A stretch of 64,000 nucleotides of DNA, taken from the NCBI RefSeq assembly GCF_000764325.1, contig NZ_JMCG01000002.1, positions 310,001-374,000 on the forward strand, given 5' to 3'. Every line of letters starts with the position of its first letter. Positions within the stretch are counted from its first letter, which is position 1. Below the pieces are notes generated by a model. The model saw only the letters and a program-made list of their open reading frames with translations. It made no database searches and was not told the DNA's origin. Shown here one piece after another: positions 10,821 through 19,648 of this stretch. A program made the translations under genes and the position numbers. The DNA comes from Vibrio navarrensis. Lineage in GTDB: Bacteria > Pseudomonadota > Gammaproteobacteria > Enterobacterales > Vibrionaceae.

Positions 10821-10852
10821 AAAAAAGCGATGGGATAAACCATCGCTTTTTT
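10821..10852. terminator. Bidirectional terminator after moaE
   Basis: Stem AAAAAAGCGATGG / CCATCGCTTTTTT (10821-10833 with 10840-10852), with T runs on both strands. It lies just after moaE on the minus strand and insulates the moa operon from the oppA leader. Confidence 0.85.
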
Positions 10853-10865
10853 CATTGTCTGTTAT

Positions 10866-11327
10866 TTATAGTGAAGAGTGCCAACGCTGCGCTGCTTTGT
10901 TGTCCGATTCTCGAGATTCCACCCAGCGCGTTTGATCGGTGGTTATCTCTTTCTTCCAAAAAGGCGCTTTGGTCTTGAGGAAGTCCATAATAAATTCGCA
11001 CGCCTCAAATGCCGCACTACGGTGCGCGCTGGACACGCCGACTAGGACAATTTGATCGCCAAGTGCTAGGTCACCAACTCGGTGAATCACGCGAACGCTT
11101 AATAGTGGCCAACGTGTTTGCGCTTGATCGCAAATCTCACTCAGAGACTTTTCCGTCATGCCGGGATAATGCTCGAGTGACAAGCCAATCACTTTGTCGC
11201 CGAGATTCATATCACGCACTTTGCCAACAAAAGTGACCACAGCCCCGGCGGCGCTCCCCTGCGCTAACTGGGCATATTCTGTAGCGAGATCGAAGTCCTC
11301 TAACTGAACAGAAACACGCGAATCCAA
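10866..11327 (-). CDS. moaE: Molybdopterin synthase catalytic subunit MoaE
   Basis: Forms the MoaD2-MoaE2 synthase that inserts sulfur into precursor Z (cPMP) to make molybdopterin. Of 153 residues; family motifs AGAVVTFVGKVRD, LSLEHYPGMTEKSL, VIHRVGDLALGDQIVLVGVSSAHR and FLKTKAPFWKKE, the last holding the active-site Lys. The start is an unusual TTG at 11327 (TTG GAT TCG CGT). It is supported by an AGGAGGT Shine-Dalgarno formed by the last two Gly codons of moaD. No ATG near the expected N-terminus fits. Last gene of moaABCDE. Confidence 0.94.
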   Translation of the reverse strand: MDSRVSVQLEDFDLATEYAQLAQGSAAGAVVTFVGKVRDMNLGDKVIGLSLEHYPGMTEKSLSEICDQAQTRWPLLSVRVIHRVGDLALGDQIVLVGVSSAHRSAAFEACEFIMDFLKTKAPFWKKEITTDQTRWVESRESDNKAAQRWHSSL

Positions 11328-11329
11328 GG

Positions 11330-11575
11330 CTAACCTCCTGTCACGGGTGGAAAAAATGCCACCTCATCACCGTCTTTGACCTCGGTATCTAATGGCACAA
11401 TAGTTTGATTGACGGCCGCCAGCAGCTTATCGCTTTCCAATGCAAGCGCCCACTTTCCGGCTTGTGAGGCGAGATGAGCTCGAATCGCTTCGACATTCGC
11501 AAACGGCTCTTGCAGCTCAACACCATCCGTGCCTACCAACTCCCGGGTTTGAGCGAAAAAGAGAACTTTGATCAT
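11330..11575 (-). CDS. moaD: Molybdopterin synthase sulfur-carrier subunit MoaD
   Basis: Ubiquitin-fold sulfur carrier of 81 residues. Its C-terminal Gly-Gly (FFPPVTGG) is adenylated by MoeB and converted to a thiocarboxylate that donates sulfur in MoaE. N-terminal [15 protein letters not shown] and [14 protein letters not shown] are typical. Its ATG overlaps the moaC stop by four bases (ATGA), and its final Gly codons provide the Shine-Dalgarno of moaE, so the three genes are tightly coupled. Confidence 0.95.
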   Translation of the reverse strand: MIKVLFFAQTRELVGTDGVELQEPFANVEAIRAHLASQAGKWALALESDKLLAAVNQTIVPLDTEVKDGDEVAFFPPVTGG

Positions 11576-12051
11576 ACGCCCACCTTAAAGTGCCCTGATT
11601 TGCCGCCAGTTTTTTCCAACAGCCGAATGTGGCCAATGACAATGTCTTTCTGTACCGCTTTACACATATCGTAGATGGTGAGAGCCGCAACAGAAGCCGC
11701 AGTCAACGCTTCCATTTCAACGCCTGTCTTGCCCGCCAATTTGCATACCGATTCAATACGGACTTTATTTTCCGTGTCAATGGCTTCGATCTGTACTTCG
11801 ACTTTTGTCAGCAACAAAGGGTGGCAAAGTGGAATTAAATCCCAAGTTTTTTTTGCCGCTTGGATACCGGCAATGCGCGCCGTCGCGAAAACATCACCTT
11901 TATGATGTTGGCCGGAAAGAATAAGTTGCAGCGTTTCTGGCGCCATGTGAACCCAGGCTTCTGCCCTAGCCTCACGCACCGTTTCAGCTTTAGCCGACAC
12001 ATCCACCATGTTGGCTTCGCCCGAGGCATTGATATGGGTTAATTGACTCAT
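11572..12051 (-). CDS. moaC: Cyclic pyranopterin monophosphate synthase MoaC
   Basis: Works with MoaA to convert GTP into cPMP. I chose the ATG at 12051 ([20 protein letters not shown]), giving 159 residues, the N-terminus usual for MoaC, with AGAGGAAAG just upstream. An open frame extends six codons further but lacks family support. Signature motifs are [23 protein letters not shown] and [24 protein letters not shown] with the catalytic Asp and Lys. It lies 10 bases after moaB and overlaps moaD. Confidence 0.96.
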   Translation of the reverse strand: MSQLTHINASGEANMVDVSAKAETVREARAEAWVHMAPETLQLILSGQHHKGDVFATARIAGIQAAKKTWDLIPLCHPLLLTKVEVQIEAIDTENKVRIESVCKLAGKTGVEMEALTAASVAALTIYDMCKAVQKDIVIGHIRLLEKTGGKSGHFKVGV

Positions 12052-12061
12052 ACTCTTTCCT

Positions 12062-12574
12062 CTATACACTCAGGTGAGGCATAAAGTTGCACGGACGATG
12101 GCTGGCATCCAATTGTTGCTTGATAATTTTGCTCCAGCCCGTGCGACACGCGCCCGTTGAACCCGGCATGGCAAAAATCACTGTATGATTGGCAAAACCT
12201 GCAATCGCGCGAGACTGAATCGTCGAGGTACCGATCTCTTCATACGATACTTGACGGAATAGCTCACCAAAGCCTTCTACTTCTTTATCAAACAATGGCT
12301 TGAGCGCCTCAGGCGTGCTATCACGCGAAGTAAAGCCCGTTCCGCCAGTAATAAGCACGGCCTGTACGCTCTCATCGGCAATCCACTGAGATACGATGGC
12401 GCGGATCTTATACATATCGTCGATGACAATTTTCTTATCGACTATGTGATGTCCGGCTTCCTTGGCGCTCTCCACCAGATACGCACCAGAAGTGTCATTT
12501 TCTTCGCTACGTGTGTCTGAAACGGTCAATACCGCAATGTTTGCTGGTTGGAATTTACTTTCAGCGTGACCCAT
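12062..12574 (-). CDS. moaB: Molybdenum cofactor biosynthesis protein MoaB
   Basis: MogA/MoaB-fold protein of 170 residues in the moa operon. Visible features are [18 protein letters not shown] near residue 14 and the MPT-binding loop [18 protein letters not shown], then [27 protein letters not shown]. In E. coli MoaB is not required for cofactor synthesis and its exact role is unclear; relatives adenylate molybdopterin. It lies 74 bases downstream of moaA. Confidence 0.95.
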   Translation of the reverse strand: MGHAESKFQPANIAVLTVSDTRSEENDTSGAYLVESAKEAGHHIVDKKIVIDDMYKIRAIVSQWIADESVQAVLITGGTGFTSRDSTPEALKPLFDKEVEGFGELFRQVSYEEIGTSTIQSRAIAGFANHTVIFAMPGSTGACRTGWSKIIKQQLDASHRPCNFMPHLSV

Positions 12575-12648
12575 TTTTGTTCACCTTGTCATATCATTTA
12601 ATCAGTTGTCTGCTCACCGTTTAGGCGGTGAGTTCGAGAAGTTTGGTG

Positions 12649-13638
12649 TTATCCACCGATAGAAGCCAAATGCGGCGTTGCACCGGTGTTTCCTTGTTGG
12701 AGAAAGTGGCTGACGGCTTTATTTTTCAATCCGCCTGCAATGCGAGTGATCAGCTCGTCACGTTGCTCGTCACGGTGTAAGAGATCACGCAGATCGACTC
12801 CTTGTTCACCAAACAAACACAGATGCAATTTACCTTTCGCCGATACTCTCAAGCGATTGCAACTGGTGCAAAAATCTTTTTCGTAGGGCATGATCAGACC
12901 AATTTCACCCCGATAATCTGGATGGGCAAAAACCTGTGCAGGGCCATCATTGGCAGCTCTTACTTTCGGTAGCCAGCCTTCGTTGAGTAGTTGAGTGCGG
13001 ATCACAGCACCAGAAACATGATGCTGGTTGAAGAGTTGGTCCATCTCACCGGTTTGCATTAGTTCGATCAAACGTAATTGAATGGGGCGATCTTTTATCC
13101 AGCGCAGAAAAGCCGGAAACTCGCGTAAATTCAGCCCTTTCATCAACACCACGTTGACTTTGACTTGCTCATAACCGACATCAAATGCACGGTCGATGCC
13201 TGACATCACTTGAGCAAATTTGTTCTCACCGGTAATTTGCTGGAACATCCGCGCATCAAGACTATCGACGCTGACATTGATGTGAGTCAGCCCTGCCGCT
13301 TTCCACTGCGCTACCTGCTTCTCAAGCCGATAGCCATTTGTGGTCATCGCCACTTTTTCGATGCCCGGGGTTGAAGCAATGCTCTCAATGATGGGTAAAA
13401 AGTCTTTACGCAGACTAGGCTCACCACCAGTAATGCGCACTTTGTTCGTGCCGCAAGAGGCAAACGCAGCCACCAGCCGGCGGATCTCTGGGACAGATAA
13501 AAAAGACGAAGGCGCTTGCCCGTGCGGCTGATAGCCGTTAGGTAAGCAGTAAGTGCACTTAAAATTACAGACGTCAGTCACCGACAAACGCAGGTAATAG
13601 AACTTGCGATGAAATGTATCTTCAAATTGTTGCGCCAC
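12649..13638 (-). CDS. moaA: GTP 3',8-cyclase MoaA (radical SAM)
   Basis: Radical-SAM enzyme that starts molybdenum cofactor synthesis by rearranging GTP. The SAM cluster motif is CNFKCTYC near residue 24; the second cluster uses the C-terminal Cys in [23 protein letters not shown]; the protein ends in GG as usual. I place the start at the GTG codon at 13638 ([22 protein letters not shown]), giving 329 residues, the E. coli MoaA length, with GGAAAGG upstream. A TTG five codons earlier is less likely. First gene of moaABCDE, behind a structured leader. Confidence 0.96.
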   Translation of the reverse strand: MAQQFEDTFHRKFYYLRLSVTDVCNFKCTYCLPNGYQPHGQAPSSFLSVPEIRRLVAAFASCGTNKVRITGGEPSLRKDFLPIIESIASTPGIEKVAMTTNGYRLEKQVAQWKAAGLTHINVSVDSLDARMFQQITGENKFAQVMSGIDRAFDVGYEQVKVNVVLMKGLNLREFPAFLRWIKDRPIQLRLIELMQTGEMDQLFNQHHVSGAVIRTQLLNEGWLPKVRAANDGPAQVFAHPDYRGEIGLIMPYEKDFCTSCNRLRVSAKGKLHLCLFGEQGVDLRDLLHRDEQRDELITRIAGGLKNKAVSHFLQQGNTGATPHLASIGG

Positions 13639-13800
13639 GGAACACCTTTCCAAATACGGGAGGCGAGATCATTTCCAATGTCGCCCTTGTGGCCTTTTGC
13701 CACTGGCTTAATCTGCTTATCGTAAAACACGACTTAGCAAGTTAAGCTCGGAGTTATGGCACCCTTGTTCTAGAAAGATAAGGGTAGCTTTGCCAGATAA
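13639..13800 (-). promoter_or_regulatory. Structured leader upstream of moaA, possible Moco-type cis-regulatory RNA
   Basis: On the minus strand the moaA leader can form three hairpins: GTGGC/GCCAC (13689-13693 with 13699-13703), GGCGA/TCGCC with an inner CAT/ATG extension (13662-13666 with 13681-13685) and ACCCTT/AAGGGT (13761-13766 with 13780-13785). moaA leaders of many Gammaproteobacteria carry the Moco RNA motif. That this is one of them is inference from position and stems only; I did not match its consensus. Confidence 0.4.
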
Positions 13801-13940
13801 AATACTTAATATTTATGGTGGAATCTAGCTCTAGCCAATAAAAACATCACTAAATACACAATTTACTACTTAATGAGTATCTGATATGAATCGAATACTC
13901 TAAATTGTAGTTGGTTATGACAAAAAATAAGAAGAATTGA

Positions 13941-14834
13941 ATGAACGTATACACTTCCAAAAAGGTCGTCGCAGTGGGTGGCGGCCATGGCTTAGGAAGA
14001 GTTTTGGCAGCTCTTAAAGACTTTGGTGGCAACGCGACAGGCATTGTCGCGACCACAGATAACGGCGGCTCTACTGGGCGCATTCGCCACTGCCAAGGTG
14101 GCATTGCTTGGGGCGATACACGTAACTGCATTAACCAGCTCATCACCGAACCATCGATCAGTTCCATGATGTTTGAATACCGTTTTAAAGGCAGTGGCGA
14201 GCTTGATGGGCACAACTTAGGGAATCTGATGCTCACGGCATTAGACAACTTATCCGTTCGGCCTTTGGACGCCATCAATCTTGTGCGTGATATGCTCAAA
14301 GTCGCGGTCAATATTCTCCCCATGTCTGAGCACCCGTCTGATCTTACCGCCCTGTCGGTGGAGGGAAAATGGGTTACTGGGGAAACCAGCGTGGATGAAA
14401 TGACGGCCGATTTAAAACGCTTAGATCTTTCCCCCAAAGTGCCCGCGACGAAGGAAGCCGTCATTGCCCTTGAACAAGCGGATGCGATTATTCTCGGCCC
14501 GGGCAGCTTTTTGACCAGTATTATGCCACCTTTACTTTTGCCTGAGCTGGGTAAAGCGATCGCACGTAACAGCAAGGCGAAGCTGATTTTTGTAGCTAAC
14601 CTAAGCCCAGAATATGGCCCAGCAGGAAGAATGGATCTCAAACAGAAGTTGGAATGGTGTGAGCGTGCTTGTCAAGGACGGAAAATTGATGTCATTCTTG
14701 GCGATACTGAACATCCTGATTTAAAACAACATTGGCATTTCGCGACCCAATCTCTTGCCTCTGCCAACCACGATTGGCGGCATGATCGCAACAAACTGCG
14801 TTTAGCCATAGAACAGCAACTGATCCAAACTTAA
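13941..14834 (+). CDS. ybhK: YvcK/YbhK-family protein (CofD-like fold)
   Basis: A 297-residue cytoplasmic protein of the YvcK family, implicated in Gram-positive bacteria in gluconeogenic growth and cell-wall precursor control, with UDP-sugar binding reported for some members. The glycine-rich N-terminus VVAVGGGHGLGRVLAAL and DNGGSTGRIR near residues 35-45 are typical; ADAIILGPGSFLTSIMPPLL marks the C-terminal half. It is divergent from moaA, as ybhK is in E. coli, supporting orthology. The exact role in Vibrio is unknown. Confidence 0.88.
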   Translation: MNVYTSKKVVAVGGGHGLGRVLAALKDFGGNATGIVATTDNGGSTGRIRHCQGGIAWGDTRNCINQLITEPSISSMMFEYRFKGSGELDGHNLGNLMLTALDNLSVRPLDAINLVRDMLKVAVNILPMSEHPSDLTALSVEGKWVTGETSVDEMTADLKRLDLSPKVPATKEAVIALEQADAIILGPGSFLTSIMPPLLLPELGKAIARNSKAKLIFVANLSPEYGPAGRMDLKQKLEWCERACQGRKIDVILGDTEHPDLKQHWHFATQSLASANHDWRHDRNKLRLAIEQQLIQT

Positions 14835-14848
14835 TCTGTGATACACAA

Positions 14849-14870
14849 ACGGCCCATCTAGGGCCGTTTT
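14849..14870. terminator. Terminator between ybhK-like gene and luxU
   Basis: Stem ACGGCCC / GGGCCGT (14849-14855 with 14861-14867) followed by TTTT on the plus strand. It sits between convergent genes; the T tract is weaker for luxU on the minus strand. Confidence 0.75.
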
Positions 14871-14904
14871 CGATTCTTATACTAGGCGCTTAGAACGCCT
14901 CGAT

Positions 14905-15237
14905 TTACCATCGCTGATACGCGTGCTGAGTTTGATGTAACACATCAATCATTGCCAACACATCGTTCACTTCGTCAAACGCGTCGTTTTGTTTCGCTCG
15001 TCCGTCCAAATTGAGGGCAAAGTCGCATAGAACATCGGCACCAAAGCTGGCGGCGCTGCTTTTTAATGCATGACTGATCTCTTTGAGGTAAGTGATTTTG
15101 TCATTGTAAGTGGCATCCGACAGTACCCCGAGGTAGGTCTCAAGTTCGTTGAGAAAAATACCTAGCAATACAGGCACATTCTCCGGACCAATCTCTTCAC
15201 CAAGCGAAGCGATTTTCTGTTTATTCAGTAATTCCAT
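14905..15237 (-). CDS. luxU: Quorum-sensing phosphorelay protein LuxU
   Basis: Histidine phosphotransfer protein that passes phosphate between the hybrid autoinducer sensors and LuxO. With the ATG at 15237 ([17 protein letters not shown]) it has 110 residues, close to known LuxU proteins. The open frame extends 42 codons upstream, but that part is antisense-like sequence inside luxO. The phosphoacceptor His is in the motif [15 protein letters not shown]. The start overlaps the end of luxO by 17 bases, so the pair is translationally coupled. The protein is a single HPt domain. Confidence 0.95.
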   Translation of the reverse strand: MELLNKQKIASLGEEIGPENVPVLLGIFLNELETYLGVLSDATYNDKITYLKEISHALKSSAASFGADVLCDFALNLDGRAKQNDAFDEVNDVLAMIDVLHQTQHAYQRW

Positions 15238-16639
15238 CACGGGCCCTGATCTCTTCTTTACTGTTCCAAGTTTGGAGTTTGCGATAGATAGTCGATGGAC
15301 TAACGTCCAAGTAACCTGCAGCACGTGGAATATTGCCATCACACGCTTTGATCGCCTGCTCAATCGCCATTTTTTCTGTCATCCATAACGGGTAGATATC
15401 TGTTACAGAAACCGGCTCTAACTCTTTGAATAGGCGATTTTCACTGCGAGCCAATGGTTGGTTTAACGGCGGTGGCAACATCTCCAAGGTAATTTCCTTA
15501 CCATTGTTTAGTACTACTATGTTGCGCAGCACGTTTTGGAGCTGTCGCACATTGCCAGGCCATTCGTACTCATTGAATCGCTCAAGTACCTGTGGAGAGA
15601 AACGTACAAAGTTTTTGCCCTCTTCATGAGACATGTAACCCAGTAAAGAGTAGGCGATTTCTATCACATCCTCTCCCCGCTCTCGCAGCGGAGGAAGATG
15701 CAGTGGGATCACATACAAGCGGTAGTACAAGTCCTCACGAAAACGCCCTTCTTGAACTTCTTTCCAAGGATCGCGGTTGGTGGCACAAACAAAACGCACA
15801 TCGACACTTTTCATTTTTGACGAGCCGACTTTCTGGAACGTGCCTGTTTGGATAAAGCGCAACAACTTGGTTTGCAAATCCAAATCCATTTCGCACAGCT
15901 CATCAAGAAACAAAGTACCGCCATCGGCTAATTCTGCCGCCCCTTGCCGATCCGTCGCTGCGCCGGTAAAAGCACCTTTTACGTGGCCAAACAGCTCACT
16001 TTCAATCAAATCTTTGGGAATCGCCGCACAGTTGATCGCGATGAAAGGCTTGTCGCCACGACGACTCGCGGCGTGAATGGCCTCTGCACAGACTTCTTTC
16101 CCCGTACCACTTTCTCCGGTGATGAAAATACTCGCTTTGCTGCTTGCCGCTGAATCTATGGTGCGGTAAACCTGCTGCATTTTCTGGCTACTACCAATGA
16201 AACCTTGGTAGTTCTGATTCGCCGGGCTGTCGGCTTCATTTTTCAGTTTGCTGGCTTTACGAATGGCGTTATTGACCGTGACCCGCAAGCGATCTGCTTC
16301 ACAAGGTTTAATCAAAAAGTCTTGTGAACCATGTCGCATCGCCTCGACTGCAGTATCTATCGAACCGTGCGCGGTCATAAAGATAATCGGGACATCGGGA
16401 TGACTGGCTTTCACTGCGTGCAGTACATCCATCCCGGTCATATCAGGTAACCTTAAATCAAGCAGGATCAGATCCGGAATTCGGTGTTTGAGACTTTCAA
16501 TCGCATCGCGTCCAGTACCGACAATATTAATGTCGATACCCAATGGCGTTAGATAGGATCGGTATAAAGCCGCAACAGACGCAGTATCTTCCACCATGAG
16601 AAGGTAACGCGAGCGCGGCGCATCAGTAGTGTGTTGCAT
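15221..16639 (-). CDS. luxO: Quorum-sensing response regulator LuxO (sigma-54 activator)
   Basis: NtrC-type regulator at the centre of Vibrio quorum sensing; at low cell density LuxO~P activates Qrr small RNAs with sigma-54. Domains of the 472-residue protein: receiver at residues 12-125 with the phosphorylated Asp61 in [11 protein letters not shown]+ domain from about 145 with Walker A GESGTGKE, the sigma-54 contact loop GAFTGA and Walker [10 protein letters not shown]; a C-terminal Fis-type HTH ([20 protein letters not shown]). Its start faces the divergent qrr1 gene, as in V. cholerae. Asp61 is intact, and no constitutive substitution is recognisable. Confidence 0.97.
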   Translation of the reverse strand: MQHTTDAPRSRYLLMVEDTASVAALYRSYLTPLGIDINIVGTGRDAIESLKHRIPDLILLDLRLPDMTGMDVLHAVKASHPDVPIIFMTAHGSIDTAVEAMRHGSQDFLIKPCEADRLRVTVNNAIRKASKLKNEADSPANQNYQGFIGSSQKMQQVYRTIDSAASSKASIFITGESGTGKEVCAEAIHAASRRGDKPFIAINCAAIPKDLIESELFGHVKGAFTGAATDRQGAAELADGGTLFLDELCEMDLDLQTKLLRFIQTGTFQKVGSSKMKSVDVRFVCATNRDPWKEVQEGRFREDLYYRLYVIPLHLPPLRERGEDVIEIAYSLLGYMSHEEGKNFVRFSPQVLERFNEYEWPGNVRQLQNVLRNIVVLNNGKEITLEMLPPPLNQPLARSENRLFKELEPVSVTDIYPLWMTEKMAIEQAIKACDGNIPRAAGYLDVSPSTIYRKLQTWNSKEEIRARDGITE

Positions 16640-16680
16640 ACTCTAGCCAATTTTTATTTGTGTTTCGAACAATAATCGCA

Positions 16681-16700
16681 TTGCGCGATGCATTTTGCAA
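16681..16700. promoter_or_regulatory. Predicted LuxO binding site(s) upstream of qrr1
   Basis: ATGCATTTTGCAA at 16688-16700 matches the LuxO consensus TTGCAWWWTGCAA at 12 of 13 positions. A weaker overlapping copy, TTGCGCGATGCAT, precedes it at 16681-16693 and shares the central TGCA. The sites lie about 90 bases before the qrr1 start, a usual place for a sigma-54 activator. Confidence 0.75.
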
Positions 16701-16760
16701 ATTACAAAAGGTAATTTTTCGAAAATATGTTCGAAATTCAAGCAATGAGAGCCACAAAGA

Positions 16761-16777
16761 TTGGCATAAAGGATGCA
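16761..16777 (+). promoter_or_regulatory. Sigma-54 promoter of qrr1
   Basis: TTGGCATAAAGGATGCA has GG at 16763-16764 and GC at 16775-16776 with exactly ten bases between, the -24/-12 arrangement of RpoN promoters. The Qrr1 5' end is about 11 bases downstream. Confidence 0.9.
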
Positions 16778-16786
16778 GTGGCTAAC

Positions 16787-16878
16787 TGACCTTTTAGGTC
16801 ACCTAGCCAACTGACGTTGTTAGTGAACTTCGTGTTCGCAACTGTAGCCAATAGTGAAAACGCTGTTGGCTTTTTTTT
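16787..16878 (+). ncRNA. qrr1: Qrr1 quorum-regulatory small RNA
   Basis: Hfq-dependent small RNA of about 92 nt that represses the HapR/LuxR master regulator and activates aphA at low cell density. The 5' hairpin TGACC-TTTTA-GGTCA is followed by the nearly invariant Qrr core from CCTAGCCAACTGACG through GTTAGTGAA (about 16802-16827), which pairs with target mRNAs. A second stem GTGAAC/GTTCGC follows, then a terminator AGCCAA / TTGGCT and eight T residues ending at 16878. Location divergent from luxO, the sigma-54 promoter and LuxO site all agree. Confidence 0.95.
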
Positions 16879-16901
16879 GCGTCTGATATTGCAAGTTGCT
16901 C

Positions 16902-18932
16902 CTAGCTATTGGCGATGAATTGCTGGCGCAACTTTTCAATTTGGTCGCGCTTCTCTGCGGCCAACTCAAATTCCAGATCACGTGCATGCTTGTACATTTG
17001 AGCTTCCAATTTGCTGATCTCTTTCTCAAGTTGCTGCGGAGACAAGATGTCGTAAGTCTGAGAAGGCTCAGCCACTTTAGACAGAGGTACCATTTTGCTG
17101 CTCTTCTGCTTGCGGCTCTTGGCAATATCGCCCAGCTCCATAATATCTTTGATATTGCGTTTTAGCGCTTGCGGCTGGATGCCCATTTTCTCGTTGTAAG
17201 CCTGCTGCTTCTCTCGACGGCGGTTGGTTTCGTCCATCGCTTTTTGCATTGATTTGGTGATGTTGTCCGCGTACAGGATGGCTTTACCATTTAAGTTACG
17301 CGCTGCGCGACCAATGGTTTGAATGAGAGAGCGTTCAGAGCGTAAGAAACCTTCTTTATCGGCATCCAGAATCGCCACCAGCGACACCTCAGGCATGTCG
17401 AGCCCCTCGCGCAATAAGTTGATCCCTACAAGCACGTCAAACTCACCCAGACGCAAGTCGCGGATGATCTCAACCCGCTCAACCGTATCAATGTCCGAGT
17501 GCAAATAGCGTACTTTGACATCGTGTTCATGCAGATATTCGGTCAAATCTTCCGCCATGCGTTTGGTTAGCGTGGTCACCAGCACCCGTTCGTCTTTCAC
17601 GGCGCGCAGGCGAATCTCCGAAAGCAGATCATCGACCTGAGTCGCCACTGGGCGCACTTCCAAGACTGGATCCAATAATCCTGTCGGGCGCACAACCTGA
17701 TCAGCGATTTCACCCGCCGATTTTTCCAACTCGTAGTTGCCGGGTGTGGCCGACACAAAGATAGTCTGTGGCGCCAAGGCTTCAAACTCATCAAACTTGA
17801 GCGGGCGGTTATCCAACGCTGAAGGCAGACGAAAACCATATTCTACCAAGGTCTCTTTACGCGAACGGTCACCTTTATACATGGCGCCGATTTGTGGAAC
17901 GGTCACGTGCGATTCATCGATGATCAGCAAACCATCGTGCGGGAGGTAATCAAACAAGGTTGGTGGCGGCTCGCCTTCTGAACGTCCACTAAGATAACGA
18001 GAGTAGTTTTCGATACCCGAGCAGAAGCCCAGCTCGAGCATCATCTCAATATCAAATTGAGTGCGTTGGGTAATACGCTGATCTTCCAGTAATTTATTGT
18101 TTTCTCGCAAATAGGTTTGACGCTGAAGTAACTCTTTCTTGATATTCTCAATCGCTTCGAGAATGCGATCACGCGGCGTCACGTAGTGCGTTTTGGGGTA
18201 AACCGTAAAGCGAGGAATATCACGCTGTTTAATCACGCCCGTCAAGGGATCAAAAATGCTAATGCAATCAATTTCATCGTCAAACATTTCCACTCGTACC
18301 GCATCTTGATCGGACTCGGCGGGGAAAATATCAATCACTTCGCCACGAACTCTAAACTGCCCTCGCTCGAAGGCAATGTCGTTGCGACTGTATTGCAGTT
18401 CAGCCAATCGGCGTAAGATATCGCGTTGATTCATCACGTCGCCACGACGAATATGCAGCATCATCTGCAAATACGCTTCAGGATCGCCCAAACCATAAAT
18501 CGCAGAAACCGAAGCGACAATAATCGCGTCTTTTCGCTCCAGCAGCGCTTTGGTGGCCGACAAGCGCATCTGCTCAATATGTGCGTTGACGGAGGCATCT
18601 TTCTCGATAAAGGTGTCAGTGGTGGGCACATACGCTTCGGGCTGATAGTAATCGTAGTATGAAACAAAATACTCAACGGCGTTGTTGGGGAAAAAGGCTT
18701 TCATTTCACCGTACAACTGAGCCGCTAAGGTCTTGTTGGGGGCCAACAGGATCGCGGGTCGCTGTGCTTGCGCTATGACATTCGCTAGAGTAAAGGTTTT
18801 GCCTGATCCCGTCACACCCAATAAAGTTTGGTGGGCCAAACCGAAATCTAATCCTTCGACCAATTGCTTAATTGCACTTGGTTGGTCTCCGGATGGTGCA
18901 TATTCCGAAACTAAATCAAATACTTTGCTCAT
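16902..18932 (-). CDS. uvrB: Excinuclease ABC subunit B (UvrB)
   Basis: Damage-verifying helicase-like subunit of nucleotide excision repair; loaded by UvrA, it recruits UvrC. Of 676 residues, the usual length. Walker [15 protein letters not shown] near residue 40, the beta-hairpin [17 protein letters not shown] near residue 95, helicase motifs [13 protein letters not shown] and [20 protein letters not shown], and a C-terminal UVR domain ([27 protein letters not shown]) that binds UvrC. A LexA-like box lies 34 bases upstream of the start. Qrr1 converges on its 3' end. Confidence 0.98.
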   Translation of the reverse strand: MSKVFDLVSEYAPSGDQPSAIKQLVEGLDFGLAHQTLLGVTGSGKTFTLANVIAQAQRPAILLAPNKTLAAQLYGEMKAFFPNNAVEYFVSYYDYYQPEAYVPTTDTFIEKDASVNAHIEQMRLSATKALLERKDAIIVASVSAIYGLGDPEAYLQMMLHIRRGDVMNQRDILRRLAELQYSRNDIAFERGQFRVRGEVIDIFPAESDQDAVRVEMFDDEIDCISIFDPLTGVIKQRDIPRFTVYPKTHYVTPRDRILEAIENIKKELLQRQTYLRENNKLLEDQRITQRTQFDIEMMLELGFCSGIENYSRYLSGRSEGEPPPTLFDYLPHDGLLIIDESHVTVPQIGAMYKGDRSRKETLVEYGFRLPSALDNRPLKFDEFEALAPQTIFVSATPGNYELEKSAGEIADQVVRPTGLLDPVLEVRPVATQVDDLLSEIRLRAVKDERVLVTTLTKRMAEDLTEYLHEHDVKVRYLHSDIDTVERVEIIRDLRLGEFDVLVGINLLREGLDMPEVSLVAILDADKEGFLRSERSLIQTIGRAARNLNGKAILYADNITKSMQKAMDETNRRREKQQAYNEKMGIQPQALKRNIKDIMELGDIAKSRKQKSSKMVPLSKVAEPSQTYDILSPQQLEKEISKLEAQMYKHARDLEFELAAEKRDQIEKLRQQFIANS

Positions 18933-18965
18933 ATCTTCCCCGTTTCTGATGGCTGCGATTCAAAG

Positions 18966-18981
18966 CTGTATAAATATACAC
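18966..18981 (-). promoter_or_regulatory. LexA-like SOS box upstream of uvrB
   Basis: CTGTATAAATATACAC fits CTGT-N8-ACAG with one mismatch in the last base and an AT-rich spacer. It is placed 34 bases before the uvrB start, where a LexA site would overlap the promoter. uvrB is SOS-regulated in E. coli. Confidence 0.65.
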
Positions 18982-19461
18982 ATCATCTGCAGAGAATGAC
19001 AGTGCGACAAACGTTTGTCGATTTTGCCTGATCCGCATTCAGGCAAAATCGCACAGAGTTTTTTCTGGATTTCCTGACAATGACTTGATATTATCCTCGC
19101 CCATTTTGCGGCTTGACTGGCTTTAACAGCAAAATATTCTTCCACAAGTTTTCCCCAGAATAGAGCGTTTTTGCCTGTTTTCTTACTTTTCCGCGACCCG
19201 CAAACCATTTCGATCACACCTTGGATCCGTGTCATATTTTTGGATTATTCGATAGAAATCATTAAATTAGCATTAGTAATTCGTCATTAATTTCTAGAGT
19301 TTAATACCTAAATTATCCACTCAATCTATTTGCTCAAGTTTAACTCACACACTTATCCACAACTTTGGTGGATAAGTAAACTCAGCCTTTGAACCGTAAG
19401 GCATACAGAAAAGTAAAGTTTTTTTTTAAGCAAAAATGTGTGTCTCAGACATGAATAGCTA
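18982..19461. other. Intergenic region between uvrB and the tRNA-Asn promoter
   Basis: About 480 bases with no convincing gene. A 91-codon open frame on the minus strand (18960-19235) has atypical composition and overlaps the LexA-like box, so I do not call it. The main content is a cluster of three DnaA-box-like sequences at 19313-19375, described separately. Confidence 0.5.
19313..19377. promoter_or_regulatory. DnaA-box cluster beside uvrB (DARS1-like)
   Basis: Three 9-mers fit the DnaA box: TTATCCACT (19313-19321), the perfect TTATCCACA (19353-19361) and, inverted, TTATCCACC (19375-19367). The last two form a 10-bp perfect inverted repeat ACTTATCCAC / GTGGATAAGT. In E. coli, DARS1, which reactivates ADP-DnaA and carries three DnaA boxes, lies in the bioD-uvrB intergenic region. 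The placement upstream of uvrB here suggests a counterpart. Confidence 0.55.
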
Positions 19462-19499
19462 TTGACAGGCTATCACCCGATCGGTACCATTTGCCCCGC
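19462..19499 (+). promoter_or_regulatory. Promoter of tRNA-Asn
   Basis: TTGACA at 19462-19467 and TACCAT at 19485-19490 are separated by 17 bases. A GC-rich discriminator (GCCCCGC, 19493-19499) follows, typical of stringently controlled stable RNA promoters. Confidence 0.8.
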
Positions 19500-19515
19500 T
19501 TTTTAGCACGACCTT

Positions 19516-19591
19516 TCCTCCTTAGCTCAGTCGGTAGAGCGACGGACTGTTAATCCGCAGGTCGCTGGTTCGAGCCCAGCAGGAGGAGCCA
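19516..19591 (+). tRNA. tRNA-Asn (GTT)
   Basis: A 76-nt cloverleaf with acceptor stem TCCTCCT / AGGAGGA, D loop AGTCGGTAGA, anticodon loop CTGTTAA with anticodon GTT, T loop GGTTCGAGCC, and an encoded CCA at 19589-19591. It closely matches E. coli tRNA-Asn. It is a single-gene unit with its own promoter and terminator. Confidence 0.97.
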
Positions 19592-19598
19592 AATTCAT

Positions 19599-19630
19599 AA
19601 AAAAGCCACATCTTGCGATGTGGCTTTTTT
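19599..19630. terminator. Bidirectional terminator after tRNA-Asn
   Basis: Stem AAAAAAGCCACATC / GATGTGGCTTTTTT (19599-19612 with 19617-19630) with T tracts on both strands. It serves the tRNA on the plus strand and the exporter operon on the minus strand. Confidence 0.88.
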
Positions 19631-19648
19631 GTTTGTGAAACCGACGAA

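Noticed and set aside
13850..14641. Minus-strand open frame of 263 codons opposite the ybhK-like gene
   Set aside because: Fully antisense to a well-supported gene, with no recognisable domain and unusual composition.
18960..19235. 91-codon minus-strand open frame upstream of uvrB
   Set aside because: Overlaps the LexA-like box and probable uvrB promoter; no family resemblance or good ribosome site.
19351..19377. Inverted repeat ACTTATCCAC / GTGGATAAGT as a transcription terminator
   Set aside because: No T tract follows on either strand and no gene ends there; DnaA-box content explains the symmetry better.
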